The notes below the pieces were generated by a model. That model did no database searches. It saw only the letters and a list, made by a program, of their open reading frames with translations, and had not been told where the DNA came from. The translations under genes were made by a program, and so were the position numbers. Positions 44,585-55,989 of a DNA stretch of 64,000 nt are shown here, piece after piece. Each line of letters opens with the position of its first letter. The first letter of the stretch is position 1. The DNA lies in NCBI GenBank assembly GCA_029204225.1, contig CM055095.1, positions 20,389,348 to 20,453,347 on the forward strand. Reading direction: 5' to 3'. The stretch comes from Diphasiastrum complanatum. Lineage: Eukaryota > Streptophyta > Lycopodiopsida > Lycopodiales > Lycopodiaceae.

Positions 44585-46388
44585 TTGGTCAAGATCAATT
44601 TGTGGGCTGGTCAATTAAAGGACAATGGACTAGATGTACATTTCAAGAATGGAGTGTGCTCCATCTTGAAAAGTGATAAGTGCATAGCTAGTGGCATTAA
44701 GCAAGGAAGACTCTTTAAGTTGGATGCTAATGTGGCTATTGAAAGTGTGAATATGGTTAGGGAGGAGTTGACTTACGTGGAGCTTTGGCACAAAAGATTG
44801 GGCCATCCGAATCTTCAATCAATGGAATCCATGGCATCAAAGGAGCTAGCTCTCGGCATACCAAAAGCTTTCAATAAGTGTGGCAAAGTGAGGCATGTGG
44901 CCTTGCAAAGTCACACAAGACTTCCTACAATAGATCTTTAACAAGATCTACCTCACCTTTGGATCTTATCCATTCGGATGTACATGCTTTTTCTCATGAA
45001 AGTAATGGAGGTGCTTTAATGTATGTGACTTTTATAGATGATTGTACTAGATACACTTGGATTGAATTATTGCCTAAGAAAAGCCTTGTATATGAAGCTT
45101 TTGTAAAGTTAAGTCTCTAGTGGAAAAGCAACTTAGTTCTTGCATTAAAGTTCTAAGATGTGATAATGGATGAGAGTATATCTCCAACAACATGAGAGAC
45201 TTTTATGAGATCAATGGCATTAAGAGAGAGCTCACTTGTTCCTACACCCCCCAACTAAATGGGATGGCCGAGAGGAAAAATAGGAGCCTTTGTGAATGTG
45301 CAAAGTCTTTAAGACTTGATGCATCTCTACCCATTTTTTTTTGGGGGGAGGCCATAACTTGTGCTAATTACTTATGTAATAGGCTTCCTAGAAGTGCTAT
45401 TGGTGGGATCTCACCATTTCAAGCTTTGTTTGGCAATAAGCCCAATGTAAAAGATTTTAAAGTGTTTATATGTATATGTTATGTCCACATTCCTTTGGAA
45501 ACTAGAAGGAAAGAAGATGCAGCTTCCTTCAAAGGAATATTTGTAGGCTATAGTGAAAATAGCAAAGGATAAAGGATATTTGACCCTCAAGCAAAGTAAA
45601 AGCTAGCAAGGATGTCTTATTTGATGAATCTCAAACTTACAAGATGTCTCCAAATGCATCTAATCTCTTAGGTGATGAAGATCTTGCAACACCCGAGGAG
45701 GAGTCTCTTAAAAATGATCTTTTGGAAGATCAAAATCAAGTTCCAAAGGGGCCGAGAAGATCCACAAGGAGCAAGGTCGAGCTTTTCAAGGCTCACATAC
45801 TTTGAGAAAGGGAATCAAAGGGAAGACACAACTCCTTCTACAGGCTTACTCTTTTCTAACCACAATGCTTGAAGAGCCATCATGTTATGAAGATGCAAGT
45901 AGATCACAAGTTTGGAGAGATGCAATGCAAGCAGAGTTTGATGCTTTGATAGATAATCAAACTTGGAATCTTGTACTAGAGGTAGTGATTTTACTTTTAT
46001 AAGTCAATCAAAGTATGCTACTTCCATTCTTGAAATGTTTGGCATGAAAGATTGTAAGGGGATTGACACCCCTATAGAGCAAGTTTGTAAAGTTACTAAT
46101 AATTGTGATGAAGCATCCTTGGAGGACATCACACTCTTTAGGAAGCTAAAAGGATGATTAAAATATTTGACAATTACTAGACCAAATTTGAGTTATAGTG
46201 TAAGAAAGTTAAGTCAATATATGCAAGCTCCTTTGATGGATCATTGGAAAAGTTCCAAGAGAGTGCTTAGATATGTCTCTTCTACTAGATTTTTTGGCAT
46301 TCTCTATCAAGGATCTAACTTGTACTTGAGGGCAATTTTGGATTCAGATTTTGCAAGAGACAAGATGGATAGAAGATCCATAAGTGCA
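44585..46388 (+). pseudogene. Copia C4 pol remnant with RT core deleted
   Basis: Starts within the pre-integrase region (NGLDVHFKNGVCSIL, then ELWHKRLGHPNLQSM at about 44780). The integrase core has LDLIHSDV, YVTFIDDCTRYTWIELLPKK, LRCDNG and NGMAERKNRSLCE, with frameshifts and stops. GYSENSKG and the linker follow. RT begins SQVWRDAMQAEFDALIDNQT (45908-45967) and then jumps straight to SQSKYATSILEMFGMKDCKG, so the catalytic YVDD region is missing. RNase H follows (DSDFARDKMDRRSISAC) until a gypsy LTR interrupts it at 46389. Gag and protease are also deleted. Confidence 0.9.
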
Positions 46389-47085
46389 TGTATTGGGTTT
46401 CTTTCCTTGCCTATCCTCAACCCAAGATCTAATCAATCTAGCATTGAGAAGATGAATTTAGTTGTCACGCGTAGATTCGTTCCCATGAGAGCGATAGCAT
46501 AGCTCAAATTTCAGCATGAATGGAAGATTCACATCTAACTCTACCATCCACTAACCCTAAGCATTAACACTACATCCATTAACACTAGATCCATAATGAA
46601 GATAGCTTACTCTTTCTCTCTCTCACTTTCTCTCTCATAAAAAGTAGAAAAACATGCAATCCCAATAACAATCAGATCCAACAATTAGCAAACACAATAA
46701 AAGCTCCATTTCACAAGAGAACCAATTCGCTTTATTGAAATGAAAATATGTACATGTGTAGCAAACTCGAGTTGGTCCTTTTTTATAGTAGAGAGGAGGA
46801 CCTTGGCCTCTGAATCCTATTGGTCCATTTCTGCCTCCCTAACTATTCAAATTTAAAAAAGAGTGGAAACCATCCAAATTGGAGGGAAACTTTATTCACT
46901 AACTTGACATTTAGGCCCTGCGACATTAAAAGTCCTGCAAAAAGACCTAAAGTCCTTTCATTAACTTTCTAATTAATCAAATAACTATGTGATCATCAGG
47001 ATGGACTTACAGACGCAAGGTGCCAAATCCCTCTCACTTATTAACTAGGGTTAGGGTTGCCTTGGGATCCGCAAGCCCTCCAACA
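46389..47085 (-). repeat. 3' LTR of gypsy G4 (minus strand), inserted in C4 RNase H
   Basis: On the minus strand it runs from TGTTGGAGGGCTTGCGGATC (47085) to CCCAATACA (46389). The polypurine tract complement GTATCCCCCACC follows at 47086, so this is the 3' LTR. The C4 reading breaks exactly at its left edge. Same family as G1 and G2. Confidence 0.88.
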
Positions 47086-47862
47086 GTATCCCCCACCAAA
47101 ACTGGTGGTGGTCCCACGACACTTGTGAGATGAAATTACTGTGGGCTTTTATTTGCTTCACGTCGAATCTTTATTAAATGATACTGCACCTTCTCCATGA
47201 AATCAAGTCAAACAGTGTTCAGATCTAAATTGTGCGGCAAAAAACAACGGTGGGCTCCGACAATCCACTTTCTGGCTAATGAGTGTATAGCATTTAAAAT
47301 GTTTGGGCATATCATGCTGAACTACATTTGCTTGTTCTTTGTCAAAAAGACTTGTCTTGGATCTTTGTTTAGCCTTCTTAGCTGGAATTGATCGTAGAGG
47401 TGATGACTTTTGAGAAGATTAACTCTTCTTTGAAGGTGAAGTCTTCCTAGATGATGATGTCTTGCTAGAACTCTGACTTGTAGAATCATCCTAGACTTTT
47501 CCTTTACCTTTATCCAATAAGAGTGACACATTCTTTGAATCAATCTTTTGAGGAGGAATTTTTTATTGTTGCTTGGCTTGTTTCTTCGTCATTGACCCTA
47601 TGACCCTGTCTTCCTTCAATATAACTACTTTTGGCGGTTTTATTGTTGGTTCATCAAGAATATTACGCACTCCAAATCTGGTCGGATCCATATGATTTAG
47701 AATGTGCTTATCAGTAAGCTCTGCATTGTCATCATAAGTCAAGGCATGACTCACAGGAATGAGTTCATCTTCAATCGGACTGGTATAGGCTCCGTTGATA
47801 TCCAAGCTACATTCAACACATTCAATGGAAAAGTGATTGGTGTATCCAAGGTTCGATCCAAT
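47086..47862 (-). pseudogene. G4 interior remnant: 3' ORF end and protease-RT linker
   Basis: Near 47090-47290 it matches the end of the extra 3' ORF and the polypurine tract region. Then 47570-47860 (minus) encodes AWISTEPIP-like sequence, DELIPVSHALTYDDNAELTD, HILNHMDPTRFGV and IGSMTKKQAKQQ, the protease-RT linker of G2 (28860-29130). Everything between is deleted. Copia C3 begins at 47863. Confidence 0.85.
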
Positions 47863-48563
47863 TGTGAAGAATTGCCAAAAATTGGCAAATCTAGCTTGAT
47901 CAAAAACCATGTAGAATAGTGTAAATTGTGTACACAAGTGGGTCCCACACATGTGAGGCCATGATGCTATATGGGAAACCCATCCTAATGTAGGTTAGGT
48001 CAAGTCAAGAGAGTTGGTCATGTCTATTTGGTGGTCATCCCTACTTTATAGGACCTACACCTAAGTTTAAGGTGAAAATTTGACCAACTAGCTACCTACC
48101 AAGCATAACTCTAGGAAATAGACTAGGGTTTCATTTTAGGTCAAGGAGAGTGAGTTAACTTCCTTATTACATGCTGGAAATCCACCTAACTTCAAGAAGG
48201 AAGTCGAATTTGCTATGTATTCCCTCTCTCCATAGTGAGAAGATAGAAAATTTTTGGAGCTCATTGGCAATCTCAAGCTAGTTCACTATGTACATTGAGT
48301 TTTTGTGATCCAAATGAAACCAAATCAATTTCTACTTGTTTCTCAGGTTGAAGGCCGTACTACAGACTGTATTACACACGTGTGGTCTCGGAGTTCAATG
48401 TTTATCAATGCTTTTGATTGTTAATGCTTGTTGTTTGTCAAATTGCCAATCTAGATCAACTTTTTTGTGTCTAGTTTTTTGATAGATTGTTAAGCAAGCA
48501 TCCAATCACTCTTGTGGATCTTTTGTAGATCCATTTATGGTCCTAAAGTACAGTACTTTCACA
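47863..48563 (+). repeat. 5' LTR of copia C3
   Basis: Starts TGTGAAGAATTGCC, ends CTTTCACA, and is followed directly by TGGTATCAGAGCC (48564). The same LTR stands alone at 59709-60365. It contains CACACATGTG (47946), CACACGTGTG (48375) and GGCCGTAC (about 48353). Confidence 0.9.
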
Positions 48564-49368
48564 TGGTATCAGAGCCAAGTACAAGAGCATAAGCCATTGA
48601 TCTAATGCAAATCCATTTTTAGCAAGTTTTGGTGCTAAAAGCTAGTATTGAGAGGGCAAGCTAGAATCTTGATTTTGGTGAGGAGATTTTATCCCAAACT
48701 TGGTAGGGGTCCAAATCCGTACTGTCCACATGTGTGGGCACCTATGAACCTGCATTTAATGCATGGTATTCATTTGATCCAAAAAAATTCAATTTGTGAG
48801 ATATTGGTGTAATTTTTGGTGGAGATCCTAGGATAATCTACCAAGATCATTTGCCATTGATTAGATTTGAATTTGTTTCATGGAATCTAATTAATCTAGG
48901 CTGAGTTCAAGTCCTATTAAGGTTAAAAACAGGTCTTGAAAGTACACCAAGAAGGAAGAAAGAGATTAAGTCATTTTTTTGTCCAAAACTAGCCAAAATT
49001 GGCAAGATTTGATTGTAAGTTGATTTCACATCATCTTATCTTCATTCCAACTTTGTGAGGGAGTGCTAGAACTGAGATTATAAGTCCATTTGTTGGATTA
49101 GAAATCTAATTTGAGTGAAAAACTACAAGAGAGAGACCTTAGTGAGTTTCTAGAGACAATCAAATCCATTTCTTGGCAAGATTTGTTTGAAAGTAGTTCT
49201 CACTTCATCTTATCTTCATTCCAGCTTTGTGAGGGAGTGATAGAACTGTGATTATAAGTCCATTTGTTGGATTAGAAATCAAATTTGAGTGAAACACTGC
49301 AAGTGTGAGACCTTTGTGAGTTTCAAGTCAATCAAATCTATTTCTTGTTTGTAGAAGTCACTAGTAAG
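48564..49368 (+). other. C3 primer-binding site and leader
   Basis: TGGTATCAGAGC at 48564-48575 is the initiator-Met primer site. The ~800-bp leader has a second ACATGTGTGG (48727) and an imperfect tandem duplication (about 49010-49130 and 49185-49315, each with CTTCATTCCA.CTTTGTGAGG and AAGTCCATTTGTTGG). No gene. Confidence 0.8.
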
Positions 49369-50913
49369 ATGGGATCTGCTGGAGCATACCTTCTAGAAGC
49401 TAGTGAGAGGTTGAATTCTACAAATTATGCTATTTGGAAGGTTAGAATGGAGTCACTATTGGTGCTCCAAGACCTTTATGAGTTTTTTATTGAAGATGAA
49501 AATGAACCTCTAGGTGCACAGGAGTTAGCTAGATACAAGAAGAGATCTAGGCTTGCCCTTCATTATGTGAAGATGAATGTGAGCAATGATTTGTTGAGAG
49601 AAGTATCAGCTTGTACTAATGATAAAGAGGCTTTGGAGTCTTTAAAATCAATCTATGAGTCTAGCAACACTTCTAGAGTTCTTATGCTTAGAAATCAAAT
49701 TTTGCAAAGCATGAGGAGAAGTGAGGAGAGTGCACAGGATTATGTACTCAGAATCAAGTCTCTAAATAGGGAGTTGGCTTCCATTGGAGAGAAGATTCAT
49801 GATGGAGAGCTTGTACAAATTGTCCTTAATGGTCTAGGAGATGACTTTGCAAATTTGGTCCAAAGTTTTGCCATCCAAGACACTTTGCCAACTATAGAAA
49901 AACTTCACAGTGTATTAGTGGCTGAAGAGTGTAGGATGCTCCATGCAAAATCTAGGATGAGTTCCTTGTCGTTGCAGGATGGTAATGAGAAAGCCAATTT
50001 CTCATTCAAGGGCAACAAGAAGACCAATGGAAAGAAGAAGCATCCAAAGGAGGCCAAAGAAGAGGATGATGCATCAAGCTCAAAGGACAAGTCAAAGCAG
50101 AAATGCTTCTTTTGTGGAAGGAAGGGGCATTATGCATCTGAATGCTACAAGAGGCTAAGAGCACAAGTGGAGGAGGACAAACAAGGAAACCTTGCAAAGG
50201 AGGAGGAGGAGGATGAAGTAGATGTATTCTTGATGGCATCTACATCCTCACCGACAAGCAATAGCAATTCAAGAGACAATTGGTGGATCGACAGTGGGGC
50301 TAGCTCCCACATGTCTTGTGAAAAGGACTTTTTCTCAACCTTACACTCATTCAATGATGCTAAAAAGTTTGTCTTTACTGCAAATGATGAAGAGTGTAGG
50401 ATAGATGGTGTTGGCACCATCTCTTTGTATCTAGAATCCTCAAAATGCATGGATCTAGAAAATGTCCTTTATGTACCATCAATCACCAAGAATATGCTTA
50501 GTGTTGGTCTACTCTTAGAGAGTGGTTTGGATGTCCACTTTAATCATGGTGTTTGCTTCATCTTGGAGAATGATGTTTGCATTGCAAAGGGATTTAAACA
50601 TGGAAGATTGTTTAAGTTGGAAGCTAGTGTTTCTTTTGAAAGAATGAGCTTGACGAAGGAGGAGATCGCTCAAGAGGAGATCTTGGCAAAGTGTGATCTT
50701 GCTTGCATTGAGGAGGAGCATCAAAAGGAGGAAGATCTTGAGGATCAGCCTCAAAGCATGAGAGTTCCAAGGGAGTCCTCAATGACAATGGCCAAGTCAT
50801 CAAATTGCATGCAAATTGTCCATTCAAGTGTGCATCTTGCAAGGGTGGTAAGCATTGGAGAGTCTACTATCTTTGAATACTTTTTGGAAAGTAGTAGTAG
50901 ACATGAAAGATAG
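49369..50913 (+). CDS. Copia C3 gag-protease ORF, open, with unusual C-terminus
   Basis: An open frame from 49345; the start at 49369 (MGSAGAYLLEASERLNSTNY) is preferred because it matches C1 gag. Counting from 49345, the UBN2-type capsid spans about residues 20-230. The zinc knuckle CFFCGRKGHYASEC is at 254-267. The protease active site DSGASSHM is at 316-323, followed by YVPSITKNMLSVG. After GRLFKLEASVSFE the pre-integrase LWHKRLGH seen in C4 is absent. It is replaced by an acidic segment (KEEIAQEEILAKC, EEEHQKEEDLEDQ) and a stop. Integrase, RT and RNase H are absent. Of the gag frames in the window it is the only undamaged one. Confidence 0.9.
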   Translation: MGSAGAYLLEASERLNSTNYAIWKVRMESLLVLQDLYEFFIEDENEPLGAQELARYKKRSRLALHYVKMNVSNDLLREVSACTNDKEALESLKSIYESSNTSRVLMLRNQILQSMRRSEESAQDYVLRIKSLNRELASIGEKIHDGELVQIVLNGLGDDFANLVQSFAIQDTLPTIEKLHSVLVAEECRMLHAKSRMSSLSLQDGNEKANFSFKGNKKTNGKKKHPKEAKEEDDASSSKDKSKQKCFFCGRKGHYASECYKRLRAQVEEDKQGNLAKEEEEDEVDVFLMASTSSPTSNSNSRDNWWIDSGASSHMSCEKDFFSTLHSFNDAKKFVFTANDEECRIDGVGTISLYLESSKCMDLENVLYVPSITKNMLSVGLLLESGLDVHFNHGVCFILENDVCIAKGFKHGRLFKLEASVSFERMSLTKEEIAQEEILAKCDLACIEEEHQKEEDLEDQPQSMRVPRESSMTMAKSSNCMQIVHSSVHLARVVSIGESTIFEYFLESSSRHER

Positions 50914-51104
50914 GTCTATGGGATGACAAGGGTATGAACTAGAAAAAAAAGACCATAATTAAAAAAAAAACACTTTCATAATGGGTCATATTTCTAAGTT
51001 TAATAAGGTAAGATTATTTTTTACTGGTTTGGTACCATAAGGGAGAAACCATTTCATGATGTTTTGAAAAGCATATAAAACGTAATGACTATAAAATAGA
51101 GTCC

Positions 51105-51236
<132 letters not shown>

Positions 51237-51440
51237 TTTTATTTTCTTAGCATTTAGGATTGAATTGTCAGAGTAGAATGTAAGTGTAATATATAGAATG
51301 ATGTTAATTTGTGCAAATAAAATAGAATGAAATGAATTAGAAATACGATAGAAATATATGTGATAGAGATCCTAGACTGATTTTGGTAGAGTGATAGGAT
51401 GATGAAAGTATGTAAGAATGAGGCAATGATGTAAGAATGT

Positions 51441-51745
51441 AAGTATGCTATTGATAAGCTCCCTAGTTTACTAGTGGCTGAAGAGTGTAGGATGCTCCAT
51501 GCAAAAGCTAGAATGAGTTTCTTATCATTGCAAGATGGAGATGAGAATGCAAATTTCTCGTTCAAAGGTAAAAAGAGACCAAAGGATCCAAAAATTATCA
51601 AGCAAAGGAGGCCAAGGAGGAGGATCAACCATCAAGTTCAAAGGAAAAGATAGACAAGTCAAGGCTAAAATATTTCTTTTGTGAAAAGAAGGGGCATTTT
51701 GCATCCGAATGCTTGAAGAAGAGAGCAAACAAGAAAACCTTGTGT
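51441..51745 (+). pseudogene. Copia gag fragment related to C1/C3
   Basis: Reads ECRMLHAKARMSFLSLQDGD, then FSFKGKKRPK. After a frameshift it has a zinc knuckle FFCEKKGHFASEC (about 51674-51712). It is very similar to the same part of C3, so it is a second copy or a displaced part of a relative. It stops at LCWS. Confidence 0.85.
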
Positions 51746-54050
51746 TGGAGTTAATCTTCACTCCTACTCACCTGATTTCATCTTTTGAGTACAATTACAC
51801 TACGTAAATGTTCTCTCTCTATAGCAGCATGTAGCCTTACTTGTATAAATCGAACTGTCTATTCAATACATCGACTTTGAAGCAGAGCATGATCGACTCG
51901 ACTTTAGTCCATCGACATCCTGACTTCGTCTCCATCGACATCTTCTCAAGGGCAAACAAGTCGACTCGACTCATTTGACACCTTCGACGACTGTCGACTA
52001 TCACTAGTTAAAATGGAGTTCATCCTCTGTACTGTACAATGCGGACTACGTCATAGTTCACTATGCATTAATTGCATCACTTCATGAACGTTACTCTTAC
52101 AATCGTACCATAGCTAATGTATTTATATATAGTCAATAAATCAGTAGTGACAAACAAAGTTATGGCCCTTTAGAGTTTTGCAATTTTGTGACTAAAATTG
52201 GCAAAATTTTGAATTGTTCTGATTGCATGCAAGTCATTTCCCTAGTTTGCAGTACTGTGCTTGCATGTATTAATTGCATGTTGATTCTCAGTGTGATTCT
52301 AACATGTATAAGAGATTTACAGTCAATTTGAGTGGTTATACGCATGTGCTCTGATGGTTGTGGGTCACAAATCAGTGGTATTGGTTAACAAATTCTGTAA
52401 AACTGAAGTTTATGTAAAAAATTCCATAATGACGTTTTGTGACTGATGTAGTGTGCTTTGCATGCCAGTTGGTGATATTAGGAATCGAACGGTATTTCGA
52501 TTTATCGATGTCGATTGCCTTTTGTACTAACAGTATTTTCGTCAGAATTTTTTGAATTACGTAAAATGAATAAAAAATCGAGTTTTTTCGAAAAATCAAA
52601 ATTTCAATCATTCTTTCGTTGTCTATGGAATGAATTTAGATTAGTGAATTGACTATACTGAATTTATCAGTCAGAGTTAGCCATAGTATTTAAGCTAAAT
52701 ATTATCTGGTAATAGGCAATTTAAAATTAACAGAATAAATCGCAATGAATTTGCTAGCAGTTTATATTGTAATATCTTTTCGACTTTTGGATGGTACTCA
52801 CAGGTTAAGAGTTAAAATTGAATTTTTTTGTTGTTGAATTTCAAGTTTGGTTAAAAATTTGAAATTGGTTACTTGTTTGATATATTTGTAATCAATACTG
52901 ATTGTTAAAAATGGGTCAAGTGAACGTTTGTGCAAGATACTCATCAAAATTGAAAATTTAAAATCGTCAAACAATATAAAATGGCCAAATTGAATGAATG
53001 GTGACAGAACTCTTTATTCAGACAGTGACATCTGCTTGGATACAATTTAAGAGTTACTGAAATCCTATTGATAGGATTTCCATTCATGTAATTTCATATT
53101 CTGAGTTTGGTTTTTGTCAATATTAACGGAGTAATGCCAAACTAGTCAATAAAAAAAAAACAGTCCAATTTTACTAGAAAATTGTAATTGATAGAAATTG
53201 ATAAAAAGTAAAAAATTTATTTTGTTTCCAATTAAATCCTATGGTGAATTGTATGCAAAAGATTAGACTAGTACTATTTTTCATACTAGTGGATGATTTT
53301 TGTATATCAGGAATTCAACTCAAGTATAGGATAGAAATGAAATTGTTTCAAACTTTTTTCCTATAGTAATTCACTTTTTACATTTACTAATGTCTTTATA
53401 TCTTCTTAGTACCTTAGCTAAAACAGATTTTCATGGGACTGAAAATCTTAAGGGGGAAAGAAGAGTGGACAATAGTGGTAGTAAGTGTGATCGAGAAATG
53501 TATTGCGTAGTTAGGATTTTGGTAATCCTAGGGAATAATTGCTTAATATCGGATATTAATTTCTTGGATCGTATTCATTTAGTTGAATTCTTGTTTGATA
53601 TCTTTGTGGCCATTGAGTAGTCCACAGTTTTGGATGTCAATTGTGATTTTGAAAGTAGAGTTTGATACATGGATAGCATTGGATCTGTTAGTTGACAGAA
53701 GCTTGTCCCTATAGTTGATGCATCAATAGGGTTTCAAAGCTGATCACTAACCTAGAAGGATCAAAATGTAATGTTGAACCATGTTAATTCTTTTGTTTAA
53801 ATCACAGGATCAGGTCTGGATATGTGGTAATCCATTTGATAGGCATGTCAATCATCTAAATAAATGGATTCTCTAGTGTATGGAAGCAAGAGATAATATC
53901 CTATATGGATTATAGGACAACCAAATAATTAGTGGATATCTAGAATATCAAATATGGCGGTTAAGGGCTTTTTGTAAGGATGAGCTGGTGGTATAGGACA
54001 TCAATAATTTTGGAAAGGAAATTCCAAGACTGTAAAGATCTTATTATCAA
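51743..54050. other. Unassigned A/T-rich region
   Basis: A TGTTGGAGTTAATC at 51743 with TATAAAT about 100 bases later could be the start of another LTR, but I found no matching end. Between about 52000 and 54050 I see no recognisable protein or repeat. The short open frames are scattered on both strands. Confidence 0.35.
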
Positions 54051-54059
54051 TGAAGTATT

Positions 54060-54372
54060 TTAGTACCTAGTCATGATATGGGAAAGATAAAAAAAACTAT
54101 TGATAAAATGTGGGGTATTTTGGGAAATTTTGAGGTTCATCCCACTGGGTATCTCACTATTTACAAAATAAAAGGCCTTGTTGAGTCTCTCCTTGCTGCA
54201 AAGATCATTGACACTAAGTGGATCTTCAAGTTGAAGCTCAATCCAGATGGTTCGACAACCAAATGAAAAGCTCGACTAGTTCTCAAAGGTTATGAACAAA
54301 CTTATGGGATTGACTACATTGAGACGTTCAATCCACTAGTAAGTTAGTCAATTCGATCATTACTTTTAATCC
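54060..54372 (+). pseudogene. Copia RT N-terminal fragment
   Basis: AAKIIDTKWIFKLKLNPDGS (about 54198-54257), then KARLVLKGYEQTYGIDYIET and FNPLV, is the fingers region of copia reverse transcriptase, with one stop in place of the residue before KARLV. It ends at the gypsy leader of G5 near 54373. Confidence 0.88.
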
Positions 54373-55202
54373 TATTATGCCAAAACAAGATGCCTAAATG
54401 CAAGCTAACATACATCCAAACATGTTGAAAACTGAAAAATTGGCGTAGCTCCTCGGCAACAACGCCAAAATTGTAGTGGGCATTTACTTTCCTACCCTCA
54501 ACCCTAGATCAAGCACACAAGCATCAAGGAGATAAAGTTTATTGTCATGCGGAGGTTCGTTCCCATGAGAGTGATAACATATTTCATAATCCAGCATGTA
54601 CATATGATTCATCTCTAACACTAAGATCCATTAACACTAAGCATTAACACTACATCCATTAACACTAATCCACAACAATTATAGAAACTTACTCATCTCT
54701 CTCTCCCTTTCTCTCTCACAAAAAGCATAAGAACATTCCATCCTAATAAGCATCAAAATCCAACAAATAGCAAACACAAAGAAAGCATCAGAGTTAGAGG
54801 AGTAGAGATGAAACACAAGGACATTCCATATCTATTTCATAAGAGGGCCAACCAACTTGTATTGAAATGGAGAGAACATGTACAATTGATTTGAAATTAC
54901 TACTATTATAGTGGATTGGCCTAAAATCCTATTGGCCAATTTCTACCTCCCTAACTATTTAAATTTGAAAAAGTGAGGGAACCCATTCAAAAATTGGAGG
55001 AAATCCTTTTTATTCACTAACTTGACTATTAGACCCTGCGACATTAAAAGTATCGCAAAAAGGCCTAAAGTCCTTTTATTGACTTCTAACTAATCAAATA
55101 ACTATGTGATCATCGGGTTGGACTTACACACACAGGGTGCCAAATCCCTCTCACTTATTAACTAGGGTTAGGGTTGTCTCGGGATCTGCAAACTCTCCAA
55201 CA
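54373..55202 (-). repeat. Gypsy G5: 5' LTR, primer site and start of leader (minus)
   Basis: On the minus strand the LTR runs from TGTTGGAGAG (55202) to CCCACTACA (54472). TTTTGGCGTTGTTGCCGAGG, a tRNA-Asp type primer site, follows and about 75 bases of leader match G1 17295-17360. The leader is cut where copia RT begins. The right side abuts plus-strand 3' ORF of the same family. No TSD visible. Confidence 0.88.
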
Positions 55203-55950
55203 TCATCCTATTACAAGGTCAAATGGATATAGCTCAGCTCAGAAAAGAAAGAATTTTAGGTGAGTTGGATGCCACGGCCATAGAGCGAGATAATCTGCTA
55301 CATGCACATGTGCCAGATCATCTTGTCTCCCAAGAAAAAATAAATTATCTGTTTAGAAAGGTCCAGATAAGTATCGCCAGTCTTTGTCCGCCGACTTTCA
55401 AAGCAGATTTGATTTATTTAAAGACAGAGCATCATCAGAGCTGGCAAAGGCTAAAGTGATGATTAAGGAATATGAACAAATAGCCGCCAACGTATTGCAG
55501 ACAACCCCTCAGATCACAATGTTGGTCATGCCAAAAATTTTGTCACCACCTAAAGATCAAGGGCAAGATGACGCGGGTATTGAGCAGATGGAGGGTGAAC
55601 AGTCAGTGCAACCCCAAGAAACCAGGGCCTTAAACTTCTATGGCCGCACCACTATTTTGAAAACTTGTCACCATCGAGGAGGAAATTTAGAAGTTTCTAT
55701 AACAACATCCACATCGATCCTCGAGGGGTGGCTGGATAATAAAGTTCAAGACTTCAGGGATATAAGTCGACAAGGAGCTTGATAAGCTACCATAATTGGG
55801 TGAGCAACCACAGTGGCGCAAAACAGTTTTTGAGAAAACTCTAGACTCTATCAGGAGTTATGTGGCGAGCGTGCATCAGCAACTCAGGGTAGACCCTTAC
55901 TAATGTGCCCATGTCGTGAAGAAACAAATGAGAAGATCTTGGTGTTTCAA
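55203..55950 (+). pseudogene. Gypsy extra 3' ORF fragment, third copy
   Basis: Reads ELDATAIERDNLLHAHVPDH, then (shifted) SADFQSRFDLFKDRASSELA and KAKVMIKEYEQIAANVLQTT, paralleling G2 34310-34540 (ELDMTTLERDVYLQTQIPNH and ASTELAKAKETITVYEKAV). An acidic, Gln-rich stretch and pieces of the C-terminal domain follow to about 55930. It shows that the ORF is a stable family component. Confidence 0.8.
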
Positions 55951-55989
55951 TGGATAGATGTAATACCCACTACAGATTACCAAAAAACA

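Noticed and set aside
51743..52160. Possible LTR beginning TGTTGGAGTTAATC
   Set aside because: A TATA box follows at a suitable distance, but no end, primer site or duplication could be found.
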